64,000 bases of DNA from Pseudeuparius sepicola (Eukaryota; Arthropoda; Insecta; Coleoptera; Anthribidae): NCBI GenBank assembly GCA_963920635.1, contig OY987303.1, forward strand, positions 43,709,223 to 43,773,222, given 5' to 3'. The notes under the pieces were generated by a model that saw nothing but the letters and a program-made list of their open reading frames with translations, did no database searches and had not been told where the DNA came from. A program made the translations under genes and the position numbers. Below are positions 22,180-34,150 of the stretch, one piece after another (position 1 is the first letter of the stretch; each line of letters starts with the position of its first letter).

Positions 22180-22535
22180 ACATTAAAAATGCTCTCTTGG
22201 AGACCAACATCTCTGCAGCCAGGGAGAGTCATTGTGGCGTCAACCAGGATTCATGGTTACGCCTTATTGTTGAGCCGTCCAGACGTGAGTCGTGACACCT
22301 GGAACCCATTGATCGATGACTGTCCCCCGAAGTGCCGACTGTCGGTTTTTAGTCCCTTGGTGAAAACCGAGTCAGCACTTCCCGAGCAATCGCCCGATAT
22401 TGTTCGATTCGCCGTTGACATAAAGGATTGATTTGCAATTTAGCAATTTGGCAATCGTTTTTGAGGTTTCTGAACCTTCTAATAATTAATAAATGAAACT
22501 ATACATTTTCCTGGTTGATATATTCCCCCTGCCAC
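22180..22535. repeat. Repeat sharing a terminus with 25,013-25,125 (possible LTR)
   Basis: The last ~145 bases (22,385-22,533, ending TTTTCCTGGTTGATA) match 25,013-25,125 in direct orientation with one ~22-base indel. On the minus strand both copies begin T(A/G)TCAACCAGG. The left copy is preceded on that strand by the purine run GCAGGGGGAATA, as expected for a polypurine tract and 3' LTR. The upstream parts of the two copies differ, so full LTR status is unproven. Confidence 0.4.
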
Positions 22536-23235
22536 GGAGAGCTGAACCCCAGCGAAAAAAAAAAAGAAAATAAAATTATTAAATTATAAAAATATACAAA
22601 TAGCAATCAAAATAATAAAAATGACAACAATAATACAATAATAATAGTAATAAAGTATCCGTAAAAGAATAATTTAAAAGAATATAATTGAAAATTAAAA
22701 AAACATACTCGCTCCCACTGCACTAGCACTTAACCTGTTTGTTATTTTTGTAATATATCAGTTTATGGTCACTTTGGCTCCTCCTGCTAGTCGGTAGGGG
22801 AATTGCCGAACATGAGTACCTTGGGACAGTACTCATGTTCTGCATTCGTGGCTCCCAAGGCTGGTACACATGCTTCCGATGTCGGCCGACAATCAACAGG
22901 ACTGAGCAATTCAACATGAAAAGAGACAATAGGATCCTAAAATTGCCAAATGTATTGAAGGTAGATAGACTTTATTGGGAGAACGAAGATGGGAAACTTC
23001 CACATAAGGAAACACACGCAAATTATGATGCAAACAACTGCAGGAAAATGGCAGAAAGATTCCTAATAAAAAATCATGAAAGCATTGATGACCTAGCAAA
23101 AAGACCATAGAGCACATAATGCATACAAATGCTGACTTATTAACTAAGGGACGACAAACTCTAGATATAACCACTGATAATAGTGTAACAGCAGCCAGAG
23201 CATACGAGAACATGTACAATTTTTTTTAAAGAGAA
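22536..23235. other. Unidentified, mostly non-coding; short open frame 22,835-23,110
   Basis: AT-rich spacer (22,550-22,720) followed by a 91-codon plus-strand frame with no recognisable domain. It is enclosed by the two possible LTR copies. Confidence 0.25.
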
Positions 23236-23251
23236 CACAGGTTCCATTGTA

Positions 23252-23722
23252 ATGACAGGGGCCGAATGGATCCAAAACTTCATAAGAATGCATTCGATGA
23301 CCAGAATTTCAACAAAAATAAGACACACCAAAACCATACAAAGAAGAAAATATAATAAAACACTTAAAATATTTCAACAAAAATTCATAAATAAATCCTA
23401 CATGAAAAAAGAAGAAATAACAGGAGTCGATGAAGTACGAAAATATCTTATGAAAGTGGCAGAAAGATTTGCATCCTACTTAAATCATAAGGAAAGAGGA
23501 AAACTAAACCGAAGAGCAATCGCCTCTGCCAACATGTATCTCAGAATGCTCTTGTATGTAGTAGAGCACTTCCATTTAGCATTAGGGAAAGGGATTGAAG
23601 GATCCACTATTTCAATAGGAGGTGAAGACAAGAAAAAGAAAATAACAACGGCATTGAGTTCTATAGGTATAAGCAAAATGGTTATCTTTGAGCGCCAGAA
23701 GCTTGAACTATTTGTTGGTTAA
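23252..23722 (+). CDS. Unidentified 156-codon open frame in repeat-bounded insertion
   Basis: The frame starts at ATG 23,252 and ends at 23,722. The product would be basic in its N-terminal half (many Lys/Arg) with an alpha-helical middle and no Cys/His cluster or catalytic motif I recognise. It lies between the two direct repeats at 22.4 and 25.1 kb, so it may belong to a non-canonical element. Conservation in other copies would be needed to call it a gene. Confidence 0.25.
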   Translation: MTGAEWIQNFIRMHSMTRISTKIRHTKTIQRRKYNKTLKIFQQKFINKSYMKKEEITGVDEVRKYLMKVAERFASYLNHKERGKLNRRAIASANMYLRMLLYVVEHFHLALGKGIEGSTISIGGEDKKKKITTALSSIGISKMVIFERQKLELFVG

Positions 23723-25012
23723 ATAAACTAACGCATTTTTCTATTTACAATGCATTTACAAGTTGAAATCGTACATAAAAATGTTTACAGTAATGTGACG
23801 TTGGTAAACTGAGTAGTTAAATTTTATTGGTTACAATTTAGAATTTGTTACTGTTGAAAAGTAACGAAAACACTATAAAAAATGTTCAATCTTAAAGATA
23901 CCAAATCAAAGATGTTCGTAAGATTAATATGACAACACTACAGGCACAAAAAGTTCACGTGAGAATTTAAAGTTTCGTTTACGAGCACTTCGAAAATTTT
24001 GACGACTGAGTTCTACAGAGTACCTTAAAACTTCCGGGTCGTTGATACCGGTGAATCGCCACTGTTGCTCCAAGCTTCTTATACGTAGCAGTTGTAGCTA
24101 TGACCTCGGCTAGACTCGAAACTCAAGGTTGGGTCGTGGACGTATCAAGCTGGGGCTAGACGATGTGCGACCACTGTCAGACCTGTATCGTAGGATGGTG
24201 TGTGTCCGTATTCCGATGGTGCTTCGCTCACGTACCAGAGTAAAACAACACAACAGTCTCCGAAAACACTGCAGTCGAAAAATCGACGCGTTTACAATAG
24301 TTAAATTTCTTTAACGTAAAAAGATTAGATGTATGAAAGCATAACACTTTGACTATGAAACAGATTAAAAATTAATAACCAAAACGATCAATTATCTTGA
24401 CTAAACCTGCCTTATAAGTTTACTGTACAATATTTACAAGATAAAAGGTAACATTAAAAAAATACAAAAATGTTTGGCGACTTCCCCGTTCGATCTCGAA
24501 ACACAAGACGAAAAAATATAACAGCCCGCAAGCTAGATAGCAAAAAAAGGAACCGTGGTAAAGTTCACATCAAACTCGGGCAACTTAAGGGTTCGTTTCG
24601 ATAAGTCTGTGCTAATAAAACAAATTTATGACCAAAATATGTGGCCACAGCTCGCTGCGTGTAGCCCACAGAGAAAAGGGGTGAACAGGCCTAGGTGAGA
24701 GTAGCTCAAGAAGTCGTCAAAATGACGTTATTAATAAGAAACTATTAAAAATTCAGCAGCTAACTCACCCAGACTGTGTTCCCGTGATCCTCTCCATGGT
24801 ACACCTGCAGCAGTTCCCTGGTGGAACTCGAAAAATGCGGGGAAATCGTCCACTCCCACAGCTTAATGCCACGTGCTCCCAAGACACATGTAAAAGACAG
24901 AAAAACCAAATTATCACTTGGATATCAAAACTAGGAGTCCTAGAGATGTCAAATCCGTTTTGAAAAAAACTTCGTCCCATATTTTTGGGTTTACCCCCGT
25001 GGCTGCCGGACT
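23723..25012. other. Non-coding stretch, nothing recognised
   Basis: Both strands carry only short frames. Composition is close to the window average with a few CpG-richer patches at 24,000-24,250. Confidence 0.3.
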
Positions 25013-25126
25013 ACAATTGCCCGATATGGTTCGATTCTCCGTTGACGTAAAGGATTGATTTGCAATTTAGCAATTTGGTAATCGTTTTTGAGGTTTCATT
25101 TCACATTTTCCTGGTTGACAATATTA

Positions 25127-25865
25127 AAGAAAGAAGTCTTTAATGAAAATCAAATCTATATCGATAGGAACAATCATGGACTCAACAAACAATTGAGAGG
25201 GGACTGAAAATTAAGTTCATGTGCCGATCTTCCCGTTATAATTATTTATGAAGTCAAAATTTTCCCTTACCATCGACCAGAACTCTCACCAGAAAAATAA
25301 ACCACATTAAGTTTCGACCAGGGATATCATATGAAATTTTTTACTATTTATCTCTCACAATTTTTAGCTTAAGGCTATAGTTGGTTGGTTTTTGATAAAT
25401 GAAGAAATTCTTAGAAGATATCAAGCTATTCAAGCCATTTGAGTTAAAATTATTGCATATTCTGTAAGCGGGAGATGAAGAAAGAAGAATGTATTTTTGT
25501 TTGTGGTGAAGTAGGGAGAATAATTTGGGTAGTATAAACCCTTTTAAGACAGTTAAATAGTTTCTAATCTGTTGCATATTCTTAGATTAATATTATGCCG
25601 TACTTTCGACGAAATTTTGGTAGGTACGCACGTGGTTTTGGGAATGCTGAATATGTATACCTAGTTTTAAGTTTTAACTTAGATAACCGTTAACACGATT
25701 ACTCAAATTTTCGTTAAAATCAATTATAGTAGGCCTTGGTTTTTGTAGTGTACTTGATAGGAAATGCAATTTGACAAGGGCTACAATAAAAAAAGACTCG
25801 TCAAAATCGGGCATAAATTACCCTTTTATGAACGTGTCCTAATTTGAAATGGGCCACTATATATA
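25127..25865. repeat. Dispersed duplication, copy A, right flank
   Basis: About 740 bp match 52,780-53,560 in direct orientation, from AAAGAAAGAAGTCTTTAATG to AAATGGGCCACTATA, with scattered substitutions and small indels. In copy B this segment lies outside the right MULE terminus, which shows that the duplicated unit is larger than the MULE. Confidence 0.8.
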
Positions 25866-26044
25866 ATAATTTATCGTATAAACTACCTAAAATATATACA
25901 AATTAATTTCTTGAAATTGGGTATACAACCTAAAGCAAGTAGAATAAATCCAGTAAATCCACGTTACGTTTGTTTGTTCAATAGTACCTAACAGTAATGC
26001 TGATACTAACAGTAAGAGTAAGCGTAAGTGTAATAGTTGTAGTG

Positions 26045-26061
26045 CTAGTGGTAGTAGTAGT

Positions 26062-26093
<32 letters not shown>

Positions 26094-26107
26094 CAGTAGT
26101 AGTAGTG
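26045..26107. repeat. GTA/GCA trinucleotide microsatellite
   Basis: An almost uninterrupted run of GTA and GCA triplets lies just upstream of the Gypsy-2 gag region. Confidence 0.85.
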
Positions 26108-26159
26108 TCTTGCAGAGTTTATTAACCTCGGTTTTAAATATTTGGGGGTCCCTTTGACC

Positions 26160-27108
26160 TACAGTTTTTCTGCATCTTGGTACTCGTACTTTGAAGAAGT
26201 CGTTGAAGGAGAAATAACCCAAATAGAGACAGAAATTAAGATGGAAGTACAAACCGAACTGGACAAAATAAAAACGAGATTTGACAACAGTGAAGGAAGA
26301 ATAGAAGAGCTGGAGGCGAGGATGAATCGGCTATCGCTACAAAGTGTATCAAAATTAGAATCAGGCATGACTACATCCTCTATGAAAATGAAGCCTCCCA
26401 AGTTTGATGGAAAAGTGGCATGGAGCACTTACCTTACCCAGTTTGAGGCTGCTGCAGAAGGAAACTTCTGGACAGGAGAAGAGAAAGCCCGGAATTTGCA
26501 ATTATGCCTAGGTGGTGAGGCCACCGAAGTGTTGCGAACGATACCGGCCGACGCCGAGAACGATTATAGTTCTCTGGTTGGAAATGCGAAATGGGGAAGC
26601 CCATCTGCAACAGGTAAACAAGGCGCAACTGAAAGGTAGACGGCAATGCACCGATGAAACCTTGCAACAATTTGAAGCCGACATTGCCCGCCTGGTAAAG
26701 GCCTATCCATCGGACCCAGTCGAATTCTGGGAACAAATTTCGGTAAGCGGCTTCATAGATGGCGTGCGTGACAGCCAGACTAGCCAAGCACTTCGGCTAG
26801 CCCGCCACTATAATATCTCAGAGCCCTTGGCCGATGCTTTGGAATTTGAAGCTGCCACGCAGGCAGCACGTAGACAAGTGGGGTTAAGACAGGTGCGACC
26901 ACAAAATAGAGGCAGTACTAGTAATACCAACGTAGAACAAATGGTATGGGATATCCAGAACATCCTTTCACGTGCTACGACCTCCAAAGAAGGGATGGGT
27001 GTTCGAAAAAGTACACCACTGCGCTGTTGGAACTGTGGAGTTGAGGGGCATTTGAAAAGCCAGTGCCCCAATCCCGTTGATGGTGGGAAGCAGGAAAACT
27101 CCGAGTAG
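26160..27108 (+). pseudogene. Gypsy-2 gag with CCHC zinc knuckle
   Basis: Two overlapping frames (26,142-26,639 and 26,512-27,108) make one gag split by a frameshift near 26,600. The N-terminal part has an acidic coiled-coil-like helix and a capsid-type region (KPPKFDGK..W..YLTQFEAAA pattern). The C-terminal part carries CWNCGVEGHLKSQCP, a CCHC zinc knuckle that binds genomic RNA. Residue spacing C-x2-C-x4-H-x4-C is intact. Gag would form the particle around the RNA. Confidence 0.85.
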
Positions 27109-27129
27109 CCAGCTTTGAGGGGCGAAAGC

Positions 27130-27480
27130 TGGCTGGGTGCTAACAAGCACCGCCTATTAGGATAAAAGTTAACCGGCTGTCGAATCCAGGAGACAGCTTG
27201 GTAGTACCAGGAAAGATCTGCGGCCGAGAATGTGACATTTTGGTGGACACTGGTTCTAATCATACCATCGTGAGGAAGAACATCATAGCCCACCGCAGGA
27301 TTGCACCACCACCAAACTACATCGTGGAATTGGCAAATGGTGAAGAAATTACAGTTACATGAGAGCACGACGCCTTTATAACCATAGGCTCTAATAAGTT
27401 CAAGCACAGAGTCCTTGTGGCTGAAGTTACCGACGATGTCATATTAGGCGTGTAATATTTGTGCGGATTGCTAACTTGAA
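27130..27480 (+). pseudogene. Gypsy-2 aspartic protease
   Basis: The frame contains ILVDTGSNHTIV with the catalytic Asp-Thr-Gly. A flap-like region follows, then DDVILGV, the second conserved hydrophobic-Gly element of retroviral proteases. An in-frame TGA interrupts it at 27,360-27,362. It sits between gag and reverse transcriptase. Confidence 0.75.
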
Positions 27481-27699
27481 GAATTATGACCAAACTTTGA
27501 GCAAAGGCGAAAAGATTGGGTTATGCCACGAAGTTTAGGCAATTATGAGAAACCATATTGCACCACAGCAGGTTCCACAGCCCCTACCAGAGAGTCTGAA
27601 GAAGATGGTTGAAGATGCCGCTGCTTACTTAACAATGGAGCAGCAGTACCAACTGCCGAAACTGATCGTGATGTGTTTGCTACGTCCGAATGCGATTTC

Positions 27700-28372
27700 G
27701 GAAGGACAGGTTTGGTTCATCACAGTATAAATACTGGTAATAACCCTCCAATCAAACAGGCTCCTCGAAGGATACTCCTTGCTAAGCAACAAGAGGTCTC
27801 AGCTGTGTTGAAAGAAATGGAACAACAGAGAGTCATTGAACCGACACAGAGCCCATGGACTGAAGAAGGATGGTTCTGTGAGGTTTTGGGTAGACTATCG
27901 ACGGTTAAATGATGTCACTAAGAAGGACTGCTACCCTCTACAAAGAATATATGACATTTTAGACACTCTATCTGGCTCTAAATGGTTTTCCACGTTGGAC
28001 GTGAAGAGTGGGTACTGGCAAGTCGAAATACACACTGAAGATAAAGAGAAAACTGCATTTCCTACTGGTACAGGTTTATGGCAATTTAATATTATGCCAT
28101 TTGGCCTCTGTAATGCGCCAGCAACCTTTGAGAGGCTCATGGAGTCTGTGCTAAAAGGAATGACATGTAAAACCTGTCTAGTATATCTGGATGATGTCAT
28201 TATTTTGGGAAGAACATTTGAAGATCCCTTGAAGAATGTCCGAGAGGTATTCCAGAAGTTAAGAGAAGCTAACCTAAAACTAAGCTCAAAGAAATTCTGT
28301 TTCTTCAAGTTGGGGCATGGAATTTCAGAGCAAGGAGTTAAAACAGACCCAGAAAAAATTAACATGAACTAA
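27700..28372 (+). pseudogene. Gypsy-2 reverse transcriptase
   Basis: Motifs in order are IEPTQSPW, VDYRRLND, YPLQRIYDILDTLSG, FSTLDVKSGYWQVEI, LPFGL-type MPFGLCNAPATFERLM and the catalytic box VYLDDVII near 28,180. A frameshift near 27,870 divides the start from the rest, and a stop falls at 28,370. The enzyme copies the element RNA into DNA. Confidence 0.9.
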
Positions 28373-28870
28373 GGAGCTTCCTGGGCCTGTGCACTTATTA
28401 CAGGAGATTCGTCCTAAACTTTGCACACATAGCCAGGCCGCTGCATAAGCTCACAGAGGATGGGCTCTACTCTATCTGGAACTCAGATTGTGAAGAAGCA
28501 TTTCAGGCCTTGAAGAAAGCTTTATGTTCTTCACCGATTTTGACGTTTCCCGTTCCTGGAGAGACATTCATCGTGGATACAGATGCAAGAAAAAGTTATT
28601 GCCTACTTCAGTAAAACTCTGTCAAAGCCAGAGAGAAACTACTGCGTGGCAAGGGAACTGCTAGCAGTGGTCAAGGCCGTTGAAAAAATTGAAAAGTATT
28701 TATATGGCCAATCTTTCATATTAAGAGCAGATCACGCATCACTAAAATGGCTATTCCAGTTCAAGAATCCAGCAGAACAAGTGGCAAGGTGTCTTCAAAG
28801 GCTGCAGGAATATGACTTCAAAGTAGAACACCGCAAAAACCATGAGAATGCGGATGCATTGTCAAGAACC
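28373..28870 (+). pseudogene. Gypsy-2 RNase H
   Basis: The connection domain (FLGLCTYYRRFV pattern at about 28,378-28,415) leads into RNase H. The frame at 28,583-28,993 has VIAYFSKTLSKPERNY, REL-LAVV, LRADHASLKWL and ADALSR. The segment with the first catalytic Asp (FIVDTDAR near 28,569) is present, but a frameshift right after it deletes part of the usual beta strand. RNase H removes the RNA strand during reverse transcription. Confidence 0.8.
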
Positions 28871-29059
28871 TCTAATGAAGACTGTCATTACTGTAGTCGA
28901 CAGGAATTAAGAGAAAACCCAGACCTAAGTTTATGTAAACGAACTACTGTCCGCGGACCTGAAAATTGGGATTCGAAAGTCATCGCCAGATAGCAACGCG
29001 AAGATCCCATAATCGGTAGAATATTTGACCTAAAATTAAGACATATACCCAAAAATAAA

Positions 29060-30168
29060 TGGAAAGATGTTTCGGACAAATTATCAGAGTTGAAGGCATA
29101 CTGGGCACAATGGGACTCGTTTGTAAAAAATGGTGTACTAAAGAGACTTTGGGAAAGTCCAAATGGAAAAGAACAGCTATTTCTGACAGTACTTCCCAAG
29201 AAGAGAGCGTCGGAGGTCCTGAAAGCCGTGCACGAAGGCGTTGGAGGTGGACACTTTGGCGTTAGTAAGACCTTGAATAAAGTTAGAGAGAGGTTTTACT
29301 GGGTAAACTCTCGAGAATATGTCAAAGAGTGGTGCCGAAGGTGTGAAGAATGTGCTTCGGCGAAAGGACCAAAATCTAGGAACAGGGGTAAAATGATGCA
29401 ATACCCGGTCGGAGCTCCTTTTGAAAGGATCGCCATCGACATAGCGGGACCGTTCCCAAATCAGAGAATTTGGCAGCCGTTATGTGTTAGTTGTCATGGA
29501 CTACTTCAGCAAATGGTCAGTTAAGTTTATCCCCAAGCAAGAGGCCACCACAGTCGCAGAGGTATTCCAAAATGTCTGCCGCCTGCTAGGGATTTCCAAG
29601 ACAAGAATAACACCTCTGCACCCCCAGTCTGATGGTATGGTGGAACGGTTCAATAAGACTTTAGAAACTTACCTGAAGATGGTAGTGAACCAGAAACAAA
29701 GTAATTGGGACACATGCATGCCATCTTTTCTATTGTCCTACCGTTCCGCTGTGCATGAAGCGACAGGAAAGTCTCCAGCTAAGATTATTTTCGGAGACAA
29801 TCTAAGGCTCCCTATCGACATCATAAACGGCCGACCACAAAATCCAGAATCTACTGATCACTACATGAGTCACCTGAGAGCGTCTCCAGTTGGTTCATGA
29901 AGACGTTCGCCAGAAGTTGCATCAAGAAAGTGACAATATGAAGATCCGCTATGATCTAAAAGCAACCAGTGTTGAATTTAATGTGGGTGACAAAGTGTGG
30001 TTATACAATCCCAAGCGAACAAAAGGTCGGTCTCCGAAACTCGATAGAAGTTGGGAAGGACCATACATCGTGGTGAACAAGATTAATGATGTCGTTTATC
30101 GTATAAGACGTAGCCCAACAGCAAAGACGAAGATAGTAAATATCGTCAGATTGTCTCCATACCATTAG
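29060..30168 (+). pseudogene. Gypsy-2 integrase with internal deletion
   Basis: An HHCC zinc-binding module (HEGVGGGHFGVSKT, then CRRCEECASAKG) is followed by a core with the first Asp in IAIDIAGPFP, a frame change at about 29,480, and MDYFSKW. The Glu is kept in GMVERFNKTLE. The stretch that normally holds the second catalytic Asp is missing: NVCRL runs directly into LGISKTR. The C-terminal part (29,890-30,168) ends with a chromodomain-less basic region. It would insert element DNA, but with the second Asp lost it cannot be catalytic. Confidence 0.85.
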
Positions 30169-30225
30169 AAGATAGATGAAGGTGATATGACTTGATCGGG
30201 ATGATCAAATGTTAGAGGGGGGCAG

Positions 30226-30667
30226 TGTAACGAAAAATGCCTCTAAAGTTGTTATAGGTATCAGCTTTCAATGAACATATCTGCACTGTTTTCTAACCTA
30301 CTCAAAGATTTAGCAGATAAATTTTAAGTTTGGGTATTCTACTTACAGTTTTATAATTTTTATGATTAATTTAGAGGCATTTGCCGTCGCATCTTTGTTG
30401 GCCTGAGGCCCTCAGGGCCCCATTTCCTTTTAGTTTCCATTGTTGTCTCTGTAGAGCTTCCATCAGTTTCTAGAAATTTGCTAGAACTTTGATTTGTGCA
30501 TCTGTCATTGGCCAGGAATATTCTAGGGTAGTCTCCAGGCTTCCATTTGAATATATAAGCCCTGAGAATTGGGCCTGAGAGAAGTTAAAGGTTATAAGGC
30601 GATTTAAGTGCGATTTTTGGAGCTGATAGAGTATTCTTGGTCAGTGACAGTATCTGACAATCAAACA
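30226..30667 (+). repeat. Gypsy-2 putative 3' LTR
   Basis: It starts TGTAACG directly after a polypurine tract (GAGGGGGGCAG) and probably ends at CAAACA (30,667), giving the TG...CA form at about 442 bp. A TATATAAGCC box near 30,549 would suit a promoter. The 3' boundary is inferred, since no second copy is present for comparison. Confidence 0.6.
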
Positions 30668-31609
30668 ATATAATGTTAAAAAAAACAATCGAACGTCAAA
30701 CAAAAAGTTATAGGCAAAAATCTTTTTTGAAAAAGTGAAGATGGTGCAAAATTTAATTTTTCATTAACGGATAATAACAGAACAGTGTACTCCAAAATGT
30801 TCGCATCATGGGGGAACTATATGTTGGTGATTTAATTTGAAATCAAACTTTGGGGTAATCTTTTGCTAAAATTACATTTAAAAATAGCATTTAAAAAATA
30901 AGGTCGCTAAAAGTTGGTTTACTTAGGCTTGTTGATACAATTTCAAAAAGTTTTAAATGAAAAGTTGTTTCTATTTTAATGTTACATTAGCGTACAGCAT
31001 TTTAACGCTCTCTTATTTGATTTATTTTTTGTCATTTGTAATATATAGTGGGGCTGAATAGTGTCTATATATATTTTTTTAACAAATTTGTATTTACTAT
31101 ACCAACTTCGGAGAATTAGCTAATTGTAATATATTACTGAATAAATCGCTCACACATTCTAATTCAAATTCACACATAAATAACAAATTATCATAAAATC
31201 ATAAACATAAACATCAATAATCGTTAAATATCGTAAAAATCAATCAATCATAAATAATATAAAAATATCATAAAATCTTGAAATAGCAAAATGTAAGATC
31301 AAAATTCAAAATGGGCTAAAGTCCTACCGACGGCGTGCTTTAAAAAACAAAACGATTTCATTCTTATACTCGTCAACTTACAGCAATTATAAGGATAATT
31401 ACCTACAGTATCTATTGTCTCTATGCGTATAACTAGTTTGTCGCGCCACTGGAAAAATGGAAATGGCATCCGGCATCTGTGCTATCCACGTCGCGCGTGA
31501 TCTCAAACATGGTTCTTTCCTGGCATTCTTTATTCTAAGTCCTAACCCATAGACCTTTACTTCCGACCACTGACCAATGTCTGCTTTCCAACTTGCCAGT
31601 ACACAATTT
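30668..31609. other. Non-coding AT-rich stretch, nothing recognised
   Basis: No open frame over 60 codons and no repeat partner noticed within the window. Confidence 0.4.
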
Positions 31610-32836
31610 ATGAATACGGTTAAATAAAGGTCGTCGCGAGGTGATGACGTTTTAATTCCGTCCTTTAACTGGAAAAATGCGAGACAACACGTGGCTTTGT
31701 TAAAAAATTAAATTGCATGCAAATTGAATTATCTTGAAAACGTTTGTTTTATCGAATCAAATCTAGATTACCTACCTTTGCTTTAGAGAAATGTCCGAAT
31801 TATCGAATATCAACATTAAAGGGTCGGTAGGATGACATAATCCCCTTGAATGGTAGAGCCAGTCAGTCTCCGACTTCTCTGACAAAGTAACATTACTTTT
31901 TTGTCCTTACACTGTCCTTCAACTCATGTACACAATTTTTAGTTTATTATACGGGGTAGTTTGAAAGTTACAGCCGAAAAGGCAAATCGCAGGTTGCCAT
32001 TTTGGGATCCCATATCTCCTTAATGGACATCTAAGGAAAAATATTTATAAGAAACACCCTGTATGTTTTGACGTCCTCTACCTATACCCTCGACATTGCC
32101 CCATACTTACCCGATACCCACTATATATCACTTGTAAAGCTGTCTGTTCCAAACCTAATTTGTGTGTTATCCACGCGTTATGAACGGAAACGCGTCAAGG
32201 GCGATAAGGGCACAAAGGAAATAACGCCACACGTTCATCGGCCGTTATCCACTTTGACGATTGATTTCAAATCGATAATCGAAATTCAGCCATCCCGTTA
32301 TCTTTATGAATGCGGAATGGGCCCGGAAATATTTCTATTAAGTTAGCGGGTGGGTTAACGCGTGTCGCAGCTTCGATCACACGTCGATACAGCGCTATCT
32401 TCTCGCTTCTCAGCACGGCACGTCGTTAGATTCGAATAATGTTAGAGGATGAGGCAGGATGATAGGCTATACGGCGGTATAAAGAAGTTATGAAGACTAA
32501 GCGCTATTAATATGCTTATATTGAGAAACGCTTTTACACCTAGAGGGGCACATTTTTTATAGAGGCATCTTGACATTTAACGAATAGTAGACTTCCGGAA
32601 TTGGGAAAGGATAATAATGTCATTTTTTCACAGAAAAAAATATTCTCCAAAAGTCAGATTTTTTTGATGAAAAATAATTTAGGATAGGTTCCATGGGCGT
32701 AAGAAGGTTGGTACTACAGGCCAAATAGGAATAATATTTTAATTTATCCTATATAAGGTAAAACATGTGACACATGCATGCATGATACTTTGTTTACGTG
32801 AAAAAAGTAAAAAAAAATTCAATTTTCATAAAATAG
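31610..32836. repeat. Dispersed duplication, copy B, left flank of MULE
   Basis: It matches copy A in two pieces (8,059-8,225 and 11,083-12,063). It is uninterrupted here, so copy B shows the sequence without the 2.86-kb insertion. It ends in the 9-bp ATAAAATAG that is repeated after the MULE right end. Confidence 0.85.
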
Positions 32837-33741
32837 GGGTCGCGGAGAAATGATCGAAAACATTTGATTGAACAACATTTGATCGAAAATGCAATTGATC
32901 GGAAAACAATTAATCGAAATTTATCTTTCAGGGTATATAAGGTTTTGCGGTGTAACAGGAAGAGATAAATCTAAAAAATAAACACTCCAGGCACAAACTA
33001 CTTTCTGTCCCAACAAATGCCAAATCCTTATTACTAATACAATACTATTCTTAGAGCCGATTTCACAATTAAATTAAAGGAGCTTTTAAAATAAATTGAC
33101 TTTTGCAACAATATTTAAACAATAGGTAGTTTTCATTGTTGTTAAAGTTCCTTTTACTAAAAGGCACCTTTAATTTGGTTATGAAATAGACACTTATTTC
33201 TTAAAAAAGCTGAGTGAACCAGGCCTGTATCTGACTAATTATAATAGGCGCTTTCGAAAACTAATCACGAGTTAATTAACCAGATCCTTCAATCCGTGTT
33301 CGATAAATAATCTGATCATCAAACTCTGCTATCAAATCTGATGGATCCTAAATCTGGCAATCGGCTGATTGGGTTAGATCAACTTTTGGGGTTACTTTTC
33401 GTAAGTGCCTAGTATATTATTGATTTGCAAGTAACACAACAGCGATAATTAATAAAAGATGGCACTAACTTAGAATATTCAAATACAGTGTGAGTAGTTA
33501 AGCAAAGCGGGCATCAGGACAGTGACGTCACGGCCTCGGCCGCTACGTGGCAGATGTTTATTTCCGACAGGTGAGGACTTGCATTTTGACCTGGCGTGAC
33601 CCCCGGGAGGTTATTAACCTTTTCCGACAGGTGCGGACTTGCATTTTGACCTGACGTAACCCCGGACGGGACTTGACCTCGATAGGTTATTAAGAATTGT
33701 TATGACATGTTCAGCTCCCCCTCTCTACCACTAGGTTAGGA

Positions 33742-33775
33742 TATAAGGTGGTCCGTTCTAGCTGGAGAACTCAGT
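33742..33775 (+). promoter_or_regulatory. Core promoter of TIR gene (left copy)
   Basis: TATAAGG at 33,742 is followed by the arthropod initiator-like TCAGTT at 33,771, placing the presumed start at 33,773, about 31 bases after the first T of the TATA box. The ATG follows at 33,796. The right TIR has the same TATA and initiator in mirror image. Confidence 0.65.
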
Positions 33776-33795
33776 TTAGTTTGAAAGCAGACAAC

Positions 33796-34107
33796 ATGGA
33801 TCTACAAGCAATCAACAAGTTGACGTGCCTCAATCGGAAATCCAGCATCAAGTTGGCGGAATTACCGCAAGATTTTCCATTGAAAATATATTGAGGCAAG
33901 CTGGTGAAGACAAAATTCGAGGAATGCGTCTTACTGGAATTGGAGGAGAATGTTGTATTCCTACCGCAGAGAGTCACGGTAGCATTCAAGCCACACTTGG
34001 AGGATTTCTCATCTGAAAGATATTTCCTCGTGTTTAAGGGACAACTCAACACAGGAAAGCATTATCCAGCGAATCAGTTTGAGATTGTAGAAAATAAAAA
34101 TATTTAA
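33796..34107 (+). pseudogene. TIR-encoded small protein, left copy (stop-interrupted)
   Basis: This is the left-TIR counterpart of the intact 103-residue frame at 49,096-49,407. A single C-to-G change makes codon 33 a TGA stop (33,892-33,894), where the right copy has TCA. The rest stays open to the same stop codon at 34,105-34,107. It would encode the same conserved core (TKFEECVLLELEE, then FLPQRVTVAF). Function is unknown; see the right copy. Confidence 0.75.
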
Positions 34108-34150
34108 ATGGAAATATTTTTTTATTTATTAAACCTAAATCTGTTACTAG

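Larger units (their letters stand above)
26120..30667 (+). mobile_element. Gypsy-2: Ty3/gypsy retrotransposon, 5' LTR not found
   Basis: In order on the plus strand are gag with a CCHC knuckle, protease, reverse transcriptase, RNase H, integrase, a GAGGGGGGCAG polypurine tract and a putative 3' LTR starting TGTAACG at 30,226. No copy of this LTR is visible upstream of gag, where a microsatellite sits instead. The 5' end has therefore been lost or replaced. Several frameshifts and stops, and a deletion in integrase, show it is inactive. Confidence 0.85.
33493..34108 (+). repeat. Polinton left terminal inverted repeat (616 bp)
   Basis: It matches the inverted right end (49,095-49,650) nearly base for base. 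The difference in length is exactly 60 bp. The left copy carries a tandem duplication of a 60-bp unit (33,561-33,620, repeated from 33,621) that is single on the right. It contains a promoter and a broken copy of the TIR gene. Confidence 0.93.

Noticed and set aside
25887..26252. Leucine-rich minus-strand frame
   Set aside because: The leucine run is the translation of the GTA/GCA microsatellite.
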